Positions 10,500-19,301 of a DNA stretch of 64,000 nt are shown one piece after another. This DNA is from Yponomeuta sedellus (Eukaryota > Arthropoda > Insecta > Lepidoptera > Yponomeutidae). A program made the translations under genes and the position numbers. A model generated the notes under the pieces. That model made no database searches and was not told the DNA's origin. It saw nothing but the letters and a program-made list of their open reading frames with translations. How positions within the stretch are numbered: the first letter of the stretch is position 1; each line of letters begins with the position of its first letter. The DNA is taken from contig OW203727.1 in the NCBI GenBank assembly GCA_934045075.1, positions 21,930,311-21,994,310 on the forward strand, read 5' to 3'.

Positions 10500-12455
10500 A
10501 CATAGTTATATGCACTGAAGAACACAAAGGCCATCGTTTAAATTGGTATGATATTTATGCTTGTATGTAGTTATGAATTGCTTTTCTTTTTCTCCAATTC
10601 ATGGTTAGTGTTGCTGGTTGTACAATTACTTAAAATACTATCTTGTAACTTTAGCTGCTGTTACCACCACCCTTTAAAGATAAATATTGGCTGGATAGAT
10701 AATAACTAGCCAATCTATATTATAAATCATAAAGCTTGTCACTTTGTGAAATCACAGTTTACATTCGATTTGTATAGAGCAATTTTGCACCACGTGACAA
10801 GAATAGTTGAGTCGGTGGAAGGTCCGTGGATGAGGATGGCAAGGGACCATGAGAGAATGATGATTATGATGACAAGAATATTTTTTCAACATGAGTCGAC
10901 ATTAGTCGAAATATGCAAAATTAATGATATTACTCGAAGAATAAAGCCTTACGAATCTCTTAACATGGCCTCTCCAATGGGATCAAAACGGTTTGTTTTG
11001 GAAGTTTTCCAGTGAAAAAAGTGTTCTTCTTGCCAAAAGATTACCTTTTCTACTTTTCTGTGTGACTCATCATAAGTCTTAAGGCAGCCGACCTCCGATA
11101 GAAGCTCTTATCCTAAATAGGAAGAGGAAGAGTTCTTTTCTACTTTTTTTTACGCTAAACGACTCTGTGATTTATATCTCCAACCTAACATCTAAGGCTT
11201 TTGCTGAAAACCAACGTCGCCTGAGGAGCATGTTCCTTGACAACTTTAAGCTGAGCTTTTGCCAAACTAAGTTTTTAAGGTTTGTTTCAGTTATTGTTCT
11301 TTATTTCATATTTGATAGCAATGAGGAAAAATTCACTTTCTCTCTATTATTAGGTTCTTTGCGAATATCCTAGGACATTCGCGAATATCAGTCTTATTTA
11401 AAGATGGTAAGACTTTACTTATAAAGGAAAAAATATTAAAAACTAAATCTGAGGAGGTATTTAATTCAGACCAAAACGACAAAAGATAATTGGAAGAAAG
11501 AAGTAAATTTAGATAAATTGATACAATATTGATCATTTATGTAAGTTAGCAAACAGATTTCTGTCTAAAATGCCTATCTATCTAGGTCGATTTACCCTGT
11601 GAGGAAAACCGACACAATGAGTGTGTCGAAATGTGTTCAACCGAGAGGAAGAAAACATGCATTCGAGTGGATTTTATAATTCCAAAATATTTAATATGTG
11701 TTTACCTAATTTTTATTCAATAATATTAAATTATTTTTAAAACGGAGGTTTTGTGCGCTGGTTTTTGAATTAGATAACAATTTAATAATACATTGATGTA
11801 TTCATATATATATTTATAATAGGGTGTCTGATTAAATTTAAAAACAAAGACAGAAAGATAAAAAATCAGAGCACGTCGCCAACAGTCCATAAAGAAAATT
11901 CTATAATTTTTACAATCACTGAGTAAAACAAAAACGAACATACGAGTATACCCGAATAAGCCCTATATACCCGGAATGACGATACACGTTGAAATTGTGT
12001 TAATCAGTTCATCAGCAAGGAGTTAGTCATGTAGTCAGTTAATATTTGGTAAGGATTCAAACAAATCCAACCAAATTATTGTCATCGTAGTAAAACTTCC
12101 GTTGCCTTGCCTATTATGTCACACATTCAATGAACTTTAGAACAGTAGGAACACACCCTTTTTTGTGCAGTCGCAAAAAAGTGTATTGCCGTCGATTGAG
12201 TGGCCAAACATCACAATACTCACCGTGTCATTCCCCTGCCTCGCTGTGAGCTGTTGGAGCAAAACTATCCCGGCTTGTGCCACGCGAAGTTAAACCTTAT
12301 GTCCCCTAGCCACATGTGTCAAAATCCCGCCCGGCCGCTTCTCTCAATGCGGTATCTCACGCAATGCCAGCCGGAGCAATAAAACAGTTTTTACTCAGTG
12401 TTTTTGGACATATTTGTTCGTGAAAAGGTTTGGTTAAGGTTTTTAATACTGTGGT
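10500..12455. other. Two kilobases with no assignable gene
   Basis: AT-rich throughout. The open frame at 10746-11015 (89 codons, Met- and Arg-rich) has no known motif, no strong splice sites and no signal peptide, so I do not call it. The stretch at 12180-12400 is GC-richer and repeat-free by eye. I see no repeat family here. Confidence 0.35.
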
Positions 12456-12665
12456 AGGTAGTAAAAGTTAGTAATGCGGAACGTCAGTGGGCGGATCGGT
12501 AGACGCGAGCGCGGCGCAGTCCGCCTTGACGCGACTAAGGAACTGAGCGGATAGGGGTGGGAAAAACCGATCGGAACTGGTTTGGGCTGTGAAAACTGAT
12601 TCGGATTTTCGTCCGGAAATGCGGTTCATTCCCATTGTCCACGAGGGCATTTTTGCAAATACTAT
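12456..12665. other. GC-rich island of unknown role
   Basis: 'gtgggcggatcgg', 'gcgagcgcggcgcagtccgcc' and 'tttcgtccggaaatgcgg' stand out against the AT-rich background. It could be a promoter or 5' exon, or part of a transposon. No open frame is persuasive. Confidence 0.3.
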
Positions 12666-12710
12666 GAGCTAAAATAAAACAGTTTTTTTTAACTCTATAC
12701 ATCGAGATAA

Positions 12711-13480
12711 ATTTCAAAAATTCAAAAGTTCCCTTGGATAGAATATATTACGGATAAGCAGTAAGTGGCTTAAAATATATTTTTTTTACTTATAATTTAT
12801 TTTTAAAAGCGCAATTTAATAACACGTCGCATTGATAAAACTACTATGTTAATGAAGTCAATAACACTATGAAGCCGTGACACCGGGTTATCAGTAAACA
12901 ATAAGTGGCCAAAATTTCCAAATAAAGTGATGGATATTTATCGACGTAAAGCAAATATTTATTCTCTTAAATGTCACTTAAGTTGCCTCTTTATTGTATT
13001 CTTGTGCGAAAACACTACGCAATTGATTCTACAAGATTTTGTTTCAAATATAAACTATTTATAATTATTTACAACTAGCTGGCCCAGCGACGAAGTTCAA
13101 TTTCAAAAATTCAAAAGTTCCCTTGGATAGAATATATTACGGATAAGCAGTAAGTGGCTTAAAATATATTTTTTTTACTTATAATTTATTTTTAAAAGCG
13201 CAATTTAATAACACGTCGCATTGATAAAACTACTATGTTAATGAAGTCAATAACACTATGAAGCCGTGACACCGGGTTATCAGTAAACAATAAGTGGCCA
13301 AAATTTCCAAATAAAGTGATGGATATTTATCGACGTAAAGCAAATATTTATTCTCTTAAATGTCACTTAAGTTGCCTCTTTATTGTATTTTTGTGCGAAA
13401 ACACTACGCAATTGATTCTACAAGATTTTGTTTCAAATATAAACTATTTATAATTATTTACAACTAGCTGGCCCAGCGAA
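12711..13480 (+). repeat. 389-bp tandem duplication
   Basis: Position 12711 onward repeats at 13100 onward with almost no change (one C/T difference seen, near 13020 versus 13390). The first copy ends with the first bases of Tail-A ('ctagctggcccagcga') and is joined to 'cgaagttc'. The second continues into a full Tail-A. The near identity means it is young. Confidence 0.92.
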
Positions 13481-13774
13481 CTTCGTACCGCCTAACAGTC
13501 GATTCAATAACTTTTTTTTTTCTCTACGTAAGAACCATCCTCTAACTTCAAGAAATATTCTAAAAAAAGTATTATCGAAATCGGTTCAGCTGCTCTCGAG
13601 ATTTGCGCTTATTTATTTATTTATTTATTTTTATTTAGGGTCACCAACAAGGTATACATTAAAACATCGTATTAATCACATGTACCAAGGATATAAATTA
13701 ATGCTACCTTAATTATAGGTGTCCACTTACGCACTTAGCTTACGAACACATTCATCGATTTATTTTTATATTAT
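13463..13774 (+). mobile_element. Tail-A copy split by an insertion
   Basis: Element sequence runs 13463-13609 ('ctagctggcccagcgaactt' to 'gagatttgcgctta') and resumes at about 13735 ('gcttacgaacacattcatcg' to 'atattata'). In between is a 125-bp insert that begins with (TTTA)n and carries 'gggtcaccaacaaggtatac'. Confidence 0.75.
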
Positions 13775-13965
13775 ACTAGCTGAACCGCCGAACTTCGTAC
13801 CGCCTAACAGTCGATTCTATATTTTTTATTTTTCTCTCCATAAGAACCATCCTCGTACTTCAAAGAATATTCTAAAAAAAGAATTAGCGAAATCGGTTCA
13901 GCTGATCTCGAGATTTGCGCTTACCAACACATTTAGCGATTCATTTTGATATTATAGATGTAGAT
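13775..13965 (+). mobile_element. Tail-A copy
   Basis: Full tail unit 'actagctgaaccgccgaac' to 'gatattatagatg', directly downstream of the previous copy. Confidence 0.8.
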
Positions 13966-13969
13966 AGAA

Positions 13970-14146
13970 GACTAGCTGACCCACTAAACTTCATACCGCC
14001 TAACAGTCGGCTTTTTTTTCTCTCCGTAAAAACCATCCTCGTACTTCAAAGAATATTCTAAAAAAAGAATTAGCCAAATCGGTTCAGCTGCTCTCGAGAT
14101 TTGCGCTTACCAACATATTCAGGGATTATTTTTTATATTATAGGTA
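13970..14146 (+). mobile_element. Tail-A copy
   Basis: Third unit in a row ('actagctgacccactaaac' to 'ttttatattatagg'). Three same-oriented copies in about 700 bp suggest tandem arrangement or insertion into the A-rich end of the preceding copy. Confidence 0.8.
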
Positions 14147-14299
14147 TTTTTTAATTATTGTAACACTACTTTGTGGATCGTAGGAAGTGGCAGTCCCTAG
14201 TCTCTGCCTACCCCTCTGGGATACGGGCGTGAGGTTATCTGTGTATGTACTTTGTGTATCCAATAAGAAAAATAAATCAAACGTTTTTAGGTTATATAC

Positions 14300-14462
14300 G
14301 TCGCCCTGCAGGGCACAGACCTCCTCTCAAAGAAAGATTGAGAAAGCATGGGCTTATTTACCACACGTGCCCACCACGGATTGGCAATATAAAGCGGCAA
14401 CATCGCAAACACTCAGGTTCCCTCACATTTTTTTCCTTCAAATAGGCGTATTGCTACTACGG
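14300..14462 (-). mobile_element. SINE-B, 3' half
   Basis: 'cgccctgcagggcacagacc', 'gggcttatttaccacacgtg' and 'ttccctcac' are the tail and body of SINE-B on the minus strand. Confidence 0.7.
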
Positions 14463-15430
14463 CAAATAAAAAAATGAATTGAAATTCGAACTCGAGGGAC
14501 AGCCCTAGCCCGTCGCCACGCATGCGCATTGGCCCTCTACCATGACTTGAAATAACCTAGACAACGGAGGCTCGTTGTGCACATAAATAATACATTTCAG
14601 GTAAATTCTTCACTCCACTATATCTCGCCTGTTGGTCTGGCTAGGCCTGTTCCGACATGACCATCTTATTACGAAGATATACTTTATTATACATGAGGAA
14701 AGAAGAGAAGAAAAAGAGAGTTCGGTGGTGCTAAGTTTAATATGGAAATGAAAACGGATTTAAACTAAAATGTATTTTCCTTTCTCTCTTTAACCCTTGT
14801 CATCTTCCTGGGTCTTTTCCTGCATCGTAGGAAGGTTAGGCTATGCTCCACCACAGGGGCCAAGTCCGGGTTGGGTTTTCATTAAATGTACAGTAAGTAT
14901 AGATATTATTATGTCTGCAGTATCTAGAAGCGCGGTGTTTCAGTGTCTAGTGGACCTATGTTCTCAGTCAAAGGCTCTTAAGTTATATTCACGTGATAGA
15001 GAGATTTGTGAGCCACGTTTCGCTAAAATAATTTGTAAAATGAGATTTCTAATCTTTTTCAAATGTTATTTATTCAATTTAAATTAAAATACTTTATTCA
15101 TTTATTGATACTTTCACTCTTTACAAAAACAAATATTTTACTTAAATTGAAAGATTCAAAATTAATAGCTATGACGAAGCTACTAAACAAACACACTCTT
15201 TCTTTTCGCAAAATAATTTTATATTGTATTAATTCCAAATATTAATCTTTAATGTTATTTTTTGTTTTTTTTTTCTCTAAATAATAAATCTTCAGTACTT
15301 TTATTTTTTTCGGAAAGTATAAAAGTTCTAGAACCAGAACAACTAAGAACCAAGTTCTAAACAATCCTATAATTGTTTAGAACTTGGTTAAGGCGCCGCG
15401 ACCGACAACAACTGTATGTACCTAGGTATT
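14463..15430. other. Unassigned sequence
   Basis: Includes a decayed 5S-SINE scrap at about 14812-14876 ('gggtcttttcctgcatcgtag', 'gctccaccacaggggcca', minus). The rest shows no repeat family and no splice-flanked open frame. 'agaacttggtt' is repeated in inverted form near 15345-15388. Confidence 0.4.
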
Positions 15431-15438
15431 TAGTGGTT

Positions 15439-15726
15439 ACACTATTTTTATTTTTAATGCACTAACCCGTGCTAAGGAACAAATTTAAAAACCTATTTAG
15501 AGGCTAAAAATTTTCAGCCATGCCGGGATTCGAACCCGCAGACCGGCATGGGTGAAATTTTTAGCCTCTAAATAGGTTTTTAAATTTGTTCCTTAGCACG
15601 GGTTAGTGCATTAAAAATAAAAATAGTGTAATCATGTGGGTACAGTGATATCGTTCCGATGTTAAACCTAACTGCAAAGTAGGTAGTCGGCATTGGTGAA
15701 ATTTTTAGCCTCTAAATAGGTTTTTA
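15439..15726. mobile_element. SINE-D fold-back composite with 12-bp TSD
   Basis: A minus-oriented 3' half (15439-15537) faces a plus-oriented 3' half (15541-15630) almost exactly. The plus piece then runs straight into the family's own 5' end ('taatcatgtgggtacag') and finishes with another 3' fragment. The direct repeat 'tatttagtggtt' flanks the whole (15427-15438 and 15727-15738), so it arrived as one unit. Confidence 0.85.
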
Positions 15727-15778
15727 TATTTAGTGGTTGTGCGTCAACAAATAGGCCGGAAATAAACAGTTTAATACA

Positions 15779-15911
15779 TTTTTAAAACCTATTTAGAGGC
15801 TAAAAATTCCCTCTGGCTAAGCGTGCCAGCGCTCTCCCAACTGAGCCAATGGGCGACTCACCGGCATTAGTGAAATTTCAAACCTGTTTACAATACTCTC
15901 TGTATTACGTA
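15779..15911 (-). mobile_element. SINE-D fragment
   Basis: 'acctatttagaggctaaaaa', 'gtgccagcgctctcccaac' and 'attacgtacag' cover the tRNA-like part with a small deletion around box B. Confidence 0.8.
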
Positions 15912-16184
15912 CAGTTTAACAAATTTTAAGTTATGTCGCAGGTAACTCTAATACTAAGGCCGACATGTTATTAATGAACATTATACAGTCTTCCATAAAT
16001 AATGTATTAACTTTTGCAAGTCTAAAGTGGAAAGAACTGGAAAGAAGAAGTGGAAATAAGTTAGTCCTAGTATAGTCCTAGTATAGTCCTAGTATACTCG
16101 TAATATCTACCAATATTTTATAAAGTCCCGTCAGTATATTCTATCGAACCCATTTTTCCCTATTATTTTGTTATTTGATTTATA

Positions 16185-16361
16185 GTAATTTCTAAAGTTA
16201 ACACGAGCAGTAGACACAATTAAAACTGTTTTTATACGGATTTATGCTCGTTTATTACATTTTTACAATTTTCCGACGTTTCGGCACTTTTTCATGTGCC
16301 ATGGTCCCGGATGACGAGCAATTCAATAAACGAGCATAAATCCGTATAAAAACAGTTTTAG
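16185..16361. mobile_element. PLE-E, unequal inverted pair
   Basis: The minus-oriented arm 16190-16314 ('ttaacacgagcagtagac' to 'ggtcccggatgac') is followed by a short plus arm 16326-16361 ('aataaacgagcataaatccg'). The flanks 'ttatttgatttata' (16171-16184) and 'ttattagatttata' (16362-16375) differ by one base and look like a TSD. Confidence 0.7.
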
Positions 16362-16644
16362 TTATTAGATTTATAAAAAAAAATATTGTGTTATAATTGA
16401 ATATGGCTCTGGCTGGAATTAAATTCCAGTATTATACTCGTATAATACTTTAACACCCTCTTAGTTGAGTTTTATAAATCGGATGGGAATAGACTACCAA
16501 TAGAAACGAAGGGCAGGGAAAACCGCTCCCGGTATGCATAATTAAATTTTTATTTGCGTGTATAGTAGTCTAACTCTTGGTTCCTCATACACTAGTAATG
16601 TGTTAATCTATTCTTAACTGTTGTCAGTTGGTGAAAGTGGAAAG

Positions 16645-16808
16645 TGCGCCCCCTGCAGTACAACACCACCAAACTGCGATCCTCAACCCGCATGCCCAGC
16701 GTGGGGATTATGGGCCCAATGATGGCACAACCTTGCGCTATGGCGCTCATTAGGGGAGTGATATGTCCAGCAGTGGACTAATATAGCCTGAAGAAGAAGA
16801 TGAAGAAG
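16645..16808 (+). mobile_element. LINE-G short element, 3' part
   Basis: 'gcgccccctgcagtacaac', 'cccgcatgcccagcgtgggg' and the terminus 'cagtggactaatatagcctg' with (GAA)n tail. Confidence 0.8.
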
Positions 16809-16902
16809 AAAGTGGAAAAAGACCACTGACATCTGTAAAGGCTTTGATCTCCAACCGTACCACATAAACAGGTATTTTAAAATATATTATACTCTCTATA
16901 TA

Positions 16903-17262
16903 GCGCTCGTGTCTTAGTCGAACCGAGTGATTAAAATCAATCACTTGTGTTAAGCAATAAAAGGAGCGGTCAAGCGCAGGATGGGTGACCGTCCTGTGAC
17001 ACCCGTTAGTGGCATTTTTCCAAGTGCTCCCGTACTTCACGAGACACGTTAAGCAGTTGGTGCAGGCTGTCGTGTAATGGCAGTCGTTAAGCCATGTCAG
17101 AAGCCTTATGGGCGGCTAGGTAACTTCTGACAGTAGGAACCGCCACTGTCTTACAATTCTCCACCAACCCGGACTTGGCCCCCGTGGTGGAGTATGGCCA
17201 GACCTTCTTGCAATACAGGAAGAGACCCGTGCCCCAGCAGTGGGGACATCGATTGATATCGA
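16903..17262 (+). mobile_element. 5S-SINE, full length
   Basis: The head (about 16928-17005) resembles the internal promoter of 5S rRNA genes: 'atcacttgtgttaagcaa' matches the box A region, and 'caggatgggtgaccgtcctg' matches the intermediate element and box C. Body and 3' end 'gccccagcagtggggacatc' follow. One of the best copies for defining the family. Confidence 0.85.
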
Positions 17263-18040
17263 TCGACTCTCTATATAAAACTTAAATTATGAAAACAAAA
17301 CCGATATTCTTTCTACGGCTATAGGTCATTATTTTAACGACTTCTTACATTACCCCATCAAATAAAATTGCAAACAGGAGTCTCAATTACATCTAATGTT
17401 ACAATTTAATATAGTATATTCTTTGATTTGATTGTTTATCCTTTTTGATTTGGTTCATTTCGAACAGTAAAAATATAACAAAACTACTAACTGACGACCG
17501 ACGACTTTCAGTTAGTCATCGAAATTGTATGACTTTAAAGTGCATTTCTCTGATTAAAAAATTGCCTACATGGCTCAAAACTGTTTGCTCGAAGTAGTCG
17601 AATAGAAATCGCTCAGAGTACCCGGCCTTAAGATTAAATTAACAATTTACTAATGTACGAGAAACCAGGAGTACCGTCAGACGTTGATAGGTATTAAAAC
17701 GCAGAATCTAAAACTGTTTCTTCTATATCGATAACATTAATCGTCTTTCTATAATTAATTTTATTTTTCCATAGAATTTATTTACTCAAGCCTTATTCAG
17801 TAACATAAAAATGAACCATTGCTACCGAATTTGTACTAGAGAAGGTGGCAAATAATCTCCATGCATATAATAATTACTCGATAATAAGCCTTAGCGTGGG
17901 GCGAGGGCGCGCAAAAGTCCTTTCAGTTCATTTCATACAAAATGTACTGAGGGGAGACAGGGCGAGAGTGCGAACTCAAACAAAGTCAAAGTAAAAGAAA
18001 AAATCCCTAAAAACCAAATTGTTTACTCCCATATCGATAA
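17263..18040. other. Unassigned sequence
   Basis: No repeat family or exon recognised. 'gcgagggcgcgcaaaagtcc' (about 17900) and its surroundings weakly resemble 43490-43620. Confidence 0.35.
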
Positions 18041-18044
18041 AAGC

Positions 18045-18160
18045 TCTTGTATGTTCCCACTGCTGGGGCACGGGTCTCTTCCTGCATCACAAGAAGGTTA
18101 GGCCATACGCCTCCACCACGGGCGTCAAGTCCGGGCTGGTGGAGGATTGTAAGACAATGA
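18045..18160 (-). mobile_element. 5S-SINE 3' fragment
   Basis: 'cccactgctggggcacggg' and 'caagtccgggctggtggagg' are the 3' part of the family on the minus strand. Confidence 0.8.
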
Positions 18161-18182
18161 CTAATTTCAAAGTTACGTACAT

Positions 18183-18388
18183 GGACGACCTCTGTGACGC
18201 TGTGGTAGCGCATCTAAGTACCATGCAAGAGGTCCCGGGTTCGAACCCCGGCTGGAGACAAAAAAACCAGGTCTTGTATGTTCACATGTTTGTGGTGTCG
18301 TTGTTTCTGGTTCCTACGACACAGGGCATCCTAGTGTGGGGCCAGAAGCAATGTATGTGCGAGTATGTAAATGTTATGTTATTTGCGT
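18183..18388 (+). mobile_element. SINE-I (tRNA-Gly-like)
   Basis: Head 'tgtggtagcgcatct...ccatgcaagaggtcccggg' with box B 'gggttcgaaccccgg', then the body 'gtcgttgtttctggttcc', 'acacagggcatcctagtgtg' and 'tatgtaaatgttatgttatt'. The anticodon region 'accatgc' and the arms resemble tRNA-Gly(GCC). Confidence 0.8.
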
Positions 18389-18389
18389 A

Positions 18390-18632
18390 ATACCACACGC
18401 TAACAGTGAAGGAAAACATTGTGAGAAAACCCGCGGCTTGGTTGGCTCCGCACGTATTGACTAGTATTTCCTGTGGGTTAGGCCGACTAAGCTGTCAGGA
18501 TGGTATAGGTACAGGGCAAGCCTAAACCATCTAAAATCATGTCCCTGGCACTACAGCGTCCGAGTGGTCCCTTCACCCATCTAGTGTGAGTGAAGATGCC
18601 ACTGGACGCTGTATGAATAATCTCATTACGTA
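18390..18632 (+). repeat. Rep-C copy 1
   Basis: Begins like the SINE-B body ('gctaacagtgaaggaaaacat'), then 'ttggctccgcacgtattgac', 'aagcctaaaccatc', 'cactacagcgtccgagtgg' and 'gccactggacgctgtat'. Two other copies lie at 27440-27665 and 63335-63530. Class unknown; it looks like a SINE-B body with a different tail. Confidence 0.6.
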
Positions 18633-19149
18633 GATGCAAATGTCATTATTTATGAGTCATAAACTCATAACCGAGTCCCTATACGATAAGGATTGGTTAG
18701 GGAAACAAAAACATATTTACTAAAGTCCAGTCTGTGACCAAATGCACTCCTCGTCGTTCATGTGATAATAGAGCGGAACATTGTGATTCAGCTTAAAAAA
18801 ATATTGTACAGTCTGTTAGCTTTTAAAATATACCTCGGGCTCTAGAGTAGGCTTCGGTTTTCACAGAAAGAACACGAGTGTAATACTACTTCCTGCTCTG
18901 TATAAAACTTTTCTTCACTATTTTAAAAAGTTATGTTAAGTGTCATATTAGTTTTGATATTTCTATTACACGAATATATCCGAATCTATCCGAAAGTAGC
19001 CGAGGTATATTTGAAAAGCAACAGACTGTCCTATATATTCGAAGAGTTAACACGCCCCCTTTTTCTCGTCTCTTCTGATGTATAATTTAATGTAGCATTA
19101 CAGCAATATTGGAAATACACCCAGTAAATCACTAGTGGATCCCCAAAAA
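18633..19149. other. Unassigned sequence upstream of the membrane-protein gene
   Basis: No repeat family recognised. A few direct repeats such as 'atatccgaatctatccga' occur near 18970-19010. Confidence 0.4.
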
Positions 19150-19268
19150 GGGTGGTAAAACGTGCAAAATTAAATCTGTGGTATATTAGTATTGTGTTCT
19201 GTGTGATATATCGTTAAGGTCAGCGTCTTCGTATCTGATTACTAAGTGGTTCCTGTGTGTTTCCTACA
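19150..19268 (+). promoter_or_regulatory. Presumed promoter and 5' leader of the membrane-protein gene
   Basis: This repeat-free stretch lies directly before the start codon at 19269. An in-frame TGA at 19236-19238 closes the frame upstream. The start context is 'acaATGa', with A at -3. A TATA-like 'ggtatatta' is at about 19172, but no transcription start can be fixed from sequence alone. Confidence 0.35.
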
Positions 19269-19301
19269 ATGAGTCAGTGTAATGTTTTTTTGTTATTCTC
19301 G
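19269..19301 (+). CDS. Exon 1: start of signal peptide
   Basis: ATG at 19269 opens MSQCNVFLLFS and stops at a strong donor 'ctcg|gtaagttc' (GT at 19302), leaving phase 0. A hydrophobic core starts at V6. Joined to exon 2 the core continues with IFLLIS, giving a classical signal sequence. The exon is only 33 coding bases long, as is common for signal-peptide exons. Without the partner exons it could not be called; phase compatibility is the main support. Confidence 0.6.

Noticed and set aside
10746..11015. 89-codon open frame
   Set aside because: Met/Arg-rich, no motif, no splice or start context.
12468..12717. Overlapping minus open frames in the GC-rich island
   Set aside because: Open only because of base composition; no motif or splice logic.
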